The notes under the pieces were generated by a model. It searched no databases. It was not told the origin of the DNA and saw nothing but the letters and a program-made list of their open reading frames with translations. DNA of 64,000 nucleotides, taken from the NCBI GenBank assembly GCA_016716125.1, contig JADJWZ010000004.1:62001-126000 (forward strand). Reading direction: 5' to 3'. Position numbers and translations under genes: made by a program. Origin of the DNA: Ignavibacteria bacterium (GTDB taxonomy: Bacteria; Bacteroidota; Ignavibacteria; Tepidaquicellales; Tepidaquicellaceae). Positions 62,908 to 64,000 of the stretch are shown here, in pieces; the first letter of the stretch is position 1; each line of letters starts with the position of its first letter.

Positions 62908-64000
62908 AACGGCACTGTCCAGTTTTGATTTTTTTTCATTCGCTTTATGAATTTACTGCAGATGTCAGTGATGTCTCCCGCCCCCTGAAATATTATTACA
63001 TCACCGTCTTTACATATTCCTTCCAGTTCTGATATCAACTTATCATTATCTTCAAAATATTTTCCTTCTTTTCCAAACGAATTAAATTCATTCAGTATCA
63101 GCTCGCTTGTAACTCCGGGTATGCTTTCTTCTCTCGCAGGATAGATCTTCGTAAGTAAAAGTAAATCCGTATTCTTAAATGCTTCAGCAAATTCTTTGTA
63201 GAAATCTCTCGTCCGTGTGTATAAATGCGGCTGAAAAACTGTGATTATCCTTCCCTCGTGTAGCCTTCTCATTGCTTCCAGAGTTACTTTTACTTCAGTC
63301 GGATGATGCGCATAATCATCATATATTTTTATTCCGTTTACATATTTTAATTCCATTCGTCTTTTTACTCCGGTGAATGTCTTCATGCTTTCATTGAATC
63401 CCTCTGACTTAATTCCGAAATTATTTGCAGCTATATATGCCGCTGTAGAGTTAAGTATATTATGATTTCCGAATACTTTTATCCTTAGATTTTCACTTCC
63501 TATTTGAAATGCAATGCTCGATTTCTCATAACCTGCAAATGCTATTACAATATCATTCGTCTTTTTAAAACCATATGTAATTTTTTTCGGGAAATCCTTT
63601 ATTACATCAGTTACATTCACATCATCACCGCAGGCAATTATTTTCAGATCTTTTTTTCCGTTCATTAAAAATTCTCTGAAAGAATTTTTTATATCAATTA
63701 TGTCTTTGTATATATCCAGATGATCTTCTTCTATGTTTGTTATTACCGTAATGTCAGGTTTTAATTTCAGAAAACTTCTGTCATACTCATCCGCTTCCAC
63801 TATCGCAATATTGCTTTTTCCGATCCTCGATGTACCGCCGTCAAGAAAATCCAGATTGCCGCCTACAAATACAGTCGGATCAAGTTTGTTGTCTATTAAG
63901 ATCTTTGCGATCATTGAAGTGGTAGTTGTCTTGCCGTGTGTACCGCAGACCGCTATCATAAACATCTCGTTAACTATGTTACCGAGCGCTTCTGCTCTTT
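62904..64000 (-). CDS. murC: UDP-N-acetylmuramate--L-alanine ligase, 5' end outside the window
   Basis: Adds L-alanine to UDP-MurNAc in peptidoglycan synthesis. The frame is open to the window edge and reads 'RAEALGNIVNEMFMIAVCG' into the ATP loop 'GTHGKTTTTSMIAKIL'. It continues through 'VEADEYDRSFLKLKPDI', 'VITNIEEDHLDIY', 'YDDYAHHPTEVKVTLEAMR' and 'VFQPHLYTRTRDF', all standard MurC motifs. Only the N-terminal Rossmann portion is missing. The in-frame ATG at 63965 is internal, not the start. It overlaps ftsQ by 4 nt. Confidence 0.95.
   Translation of the reverse strand, partial: RAEALGNIVNEMFMIAVCGTHGKTTTTSMIAKILIDNKLDPTVFVGGNLDFLDGGTSRIGKSNIAIVEADEYDRSFLKLKPDITVITNIEEDHLDIYKDIIDIKNSFREFLMNGKKDLKIIACGDDVNVTDVIKDFPKKITYGFKKTNDIVIAFAGYEKSSIAFQIGSENLRIKVFGNHNILNSTAAYIAANNFGIKSEGFNESMKTFTGVKRRMELKYVNGIKIYDDYAHHPTEVKVTLEAMRRLHEGRIITVFQPHLYTRTRDFYKEFAEAFKNTDLLLLTKIYPAREESIPGVTSELILNEFNSFGKEGKYFEDNDKLISELEGICKDGDVIIFQGAGDITDICSKFIKRMKKNQNWTVPL

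Overview
The window is an AT-rich bacterial chromosome segment. It most resembles a Gram-negative member of the Ignavibacteria / wider Bacteroidota-Chlorobi group. The main reason is that about ten proteins end in the type IX secretion (T9SS, Por) sorting domain of the 'QNYPNPFNP' kind, which is characteristic of Ignavibacteria. Supporting this are lipoproteins with lipoboxes, a TonB-dependent receptor, a GldA/GldF/GldG-type ABC system and weak Shine-Dalgarno signals. This placement is inference, not a computed classification.

Layout. 1-7.6 kb, minus strand: the start of a glycosyltransferase, a lipoprotein, L-aspartate oxidase (nadB, frameshifted), a class I aminotransferase, three parts of a branched-chain amino-acid ABC transporter (livM-livG-livF) and tRNA-Val. 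7.7-15.1 kb: accessory DNA with T9SS cargo genes (one broken), inverted-repeat elements, heptamer tandem arrays and a 21-bp minisatellite. 15.2-20.4 kb, plus strand: lipoprotein, upp, rel (ppGpp), TolB-like lipoprotein. 20.4-25.9 kb, minus strand: a metabolic operon of PHP phosphoesterase, ribH, folC, 3-hydroxyacyl-CoA dehydrogenase, Fur-family regulator, HAD phosphatase, acpS and a small lipoprotein. 26-35 kb, plus strand: TPR protein, trxB, homogentisate dioxygenase, two paralogous T9SS-exported thioester-domain (TQXA/TED) proteins and a fatty-acid desaturase. 35-43 kb, minus strand: gpsA-plsY, a GldA/F/G-like operon with a DUF4340-type protein, then rfbB and an outer-membrane protein. 43-54 kb: a large T9SS beta-propeller protein, a conserved unknown, a TonB receptor, and metH under a SAM-I riboswitch. 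54-59 kb: a second 21-bp array and T9SS cargo genes. 59.4-64 kb, minus strand: the division cluster murC-ftsQ-ftsA-ftsZ.

Two themes stand out. First, the window is rich in exported surface proteins. The most notable are two tandem proteins that combine the Cys...Gln thioester signature of Gram-positive covalent adhesins with a T9SS anchor. Second, at least eight genes carry 1-nt frame disruptions, most at or near short homopolymers, and these include metH, folC and nadB. The simplest reading is residual indel errors in the assembly, although slippage or real decay cannot be excluded from sequence alone. Genes broken by one such indel are reported here as single CDS with the break located.

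Non-coding content includes one tRNA, one riboswitch, several clear intrinsic terminators, a MITE-like long hairpin, four related inverted repeats with an 'ACCACAAAG' core, and a heptamer repeat. That heptamer occurs both between genes and inside the coding sequence of two T9SS sorting domains.
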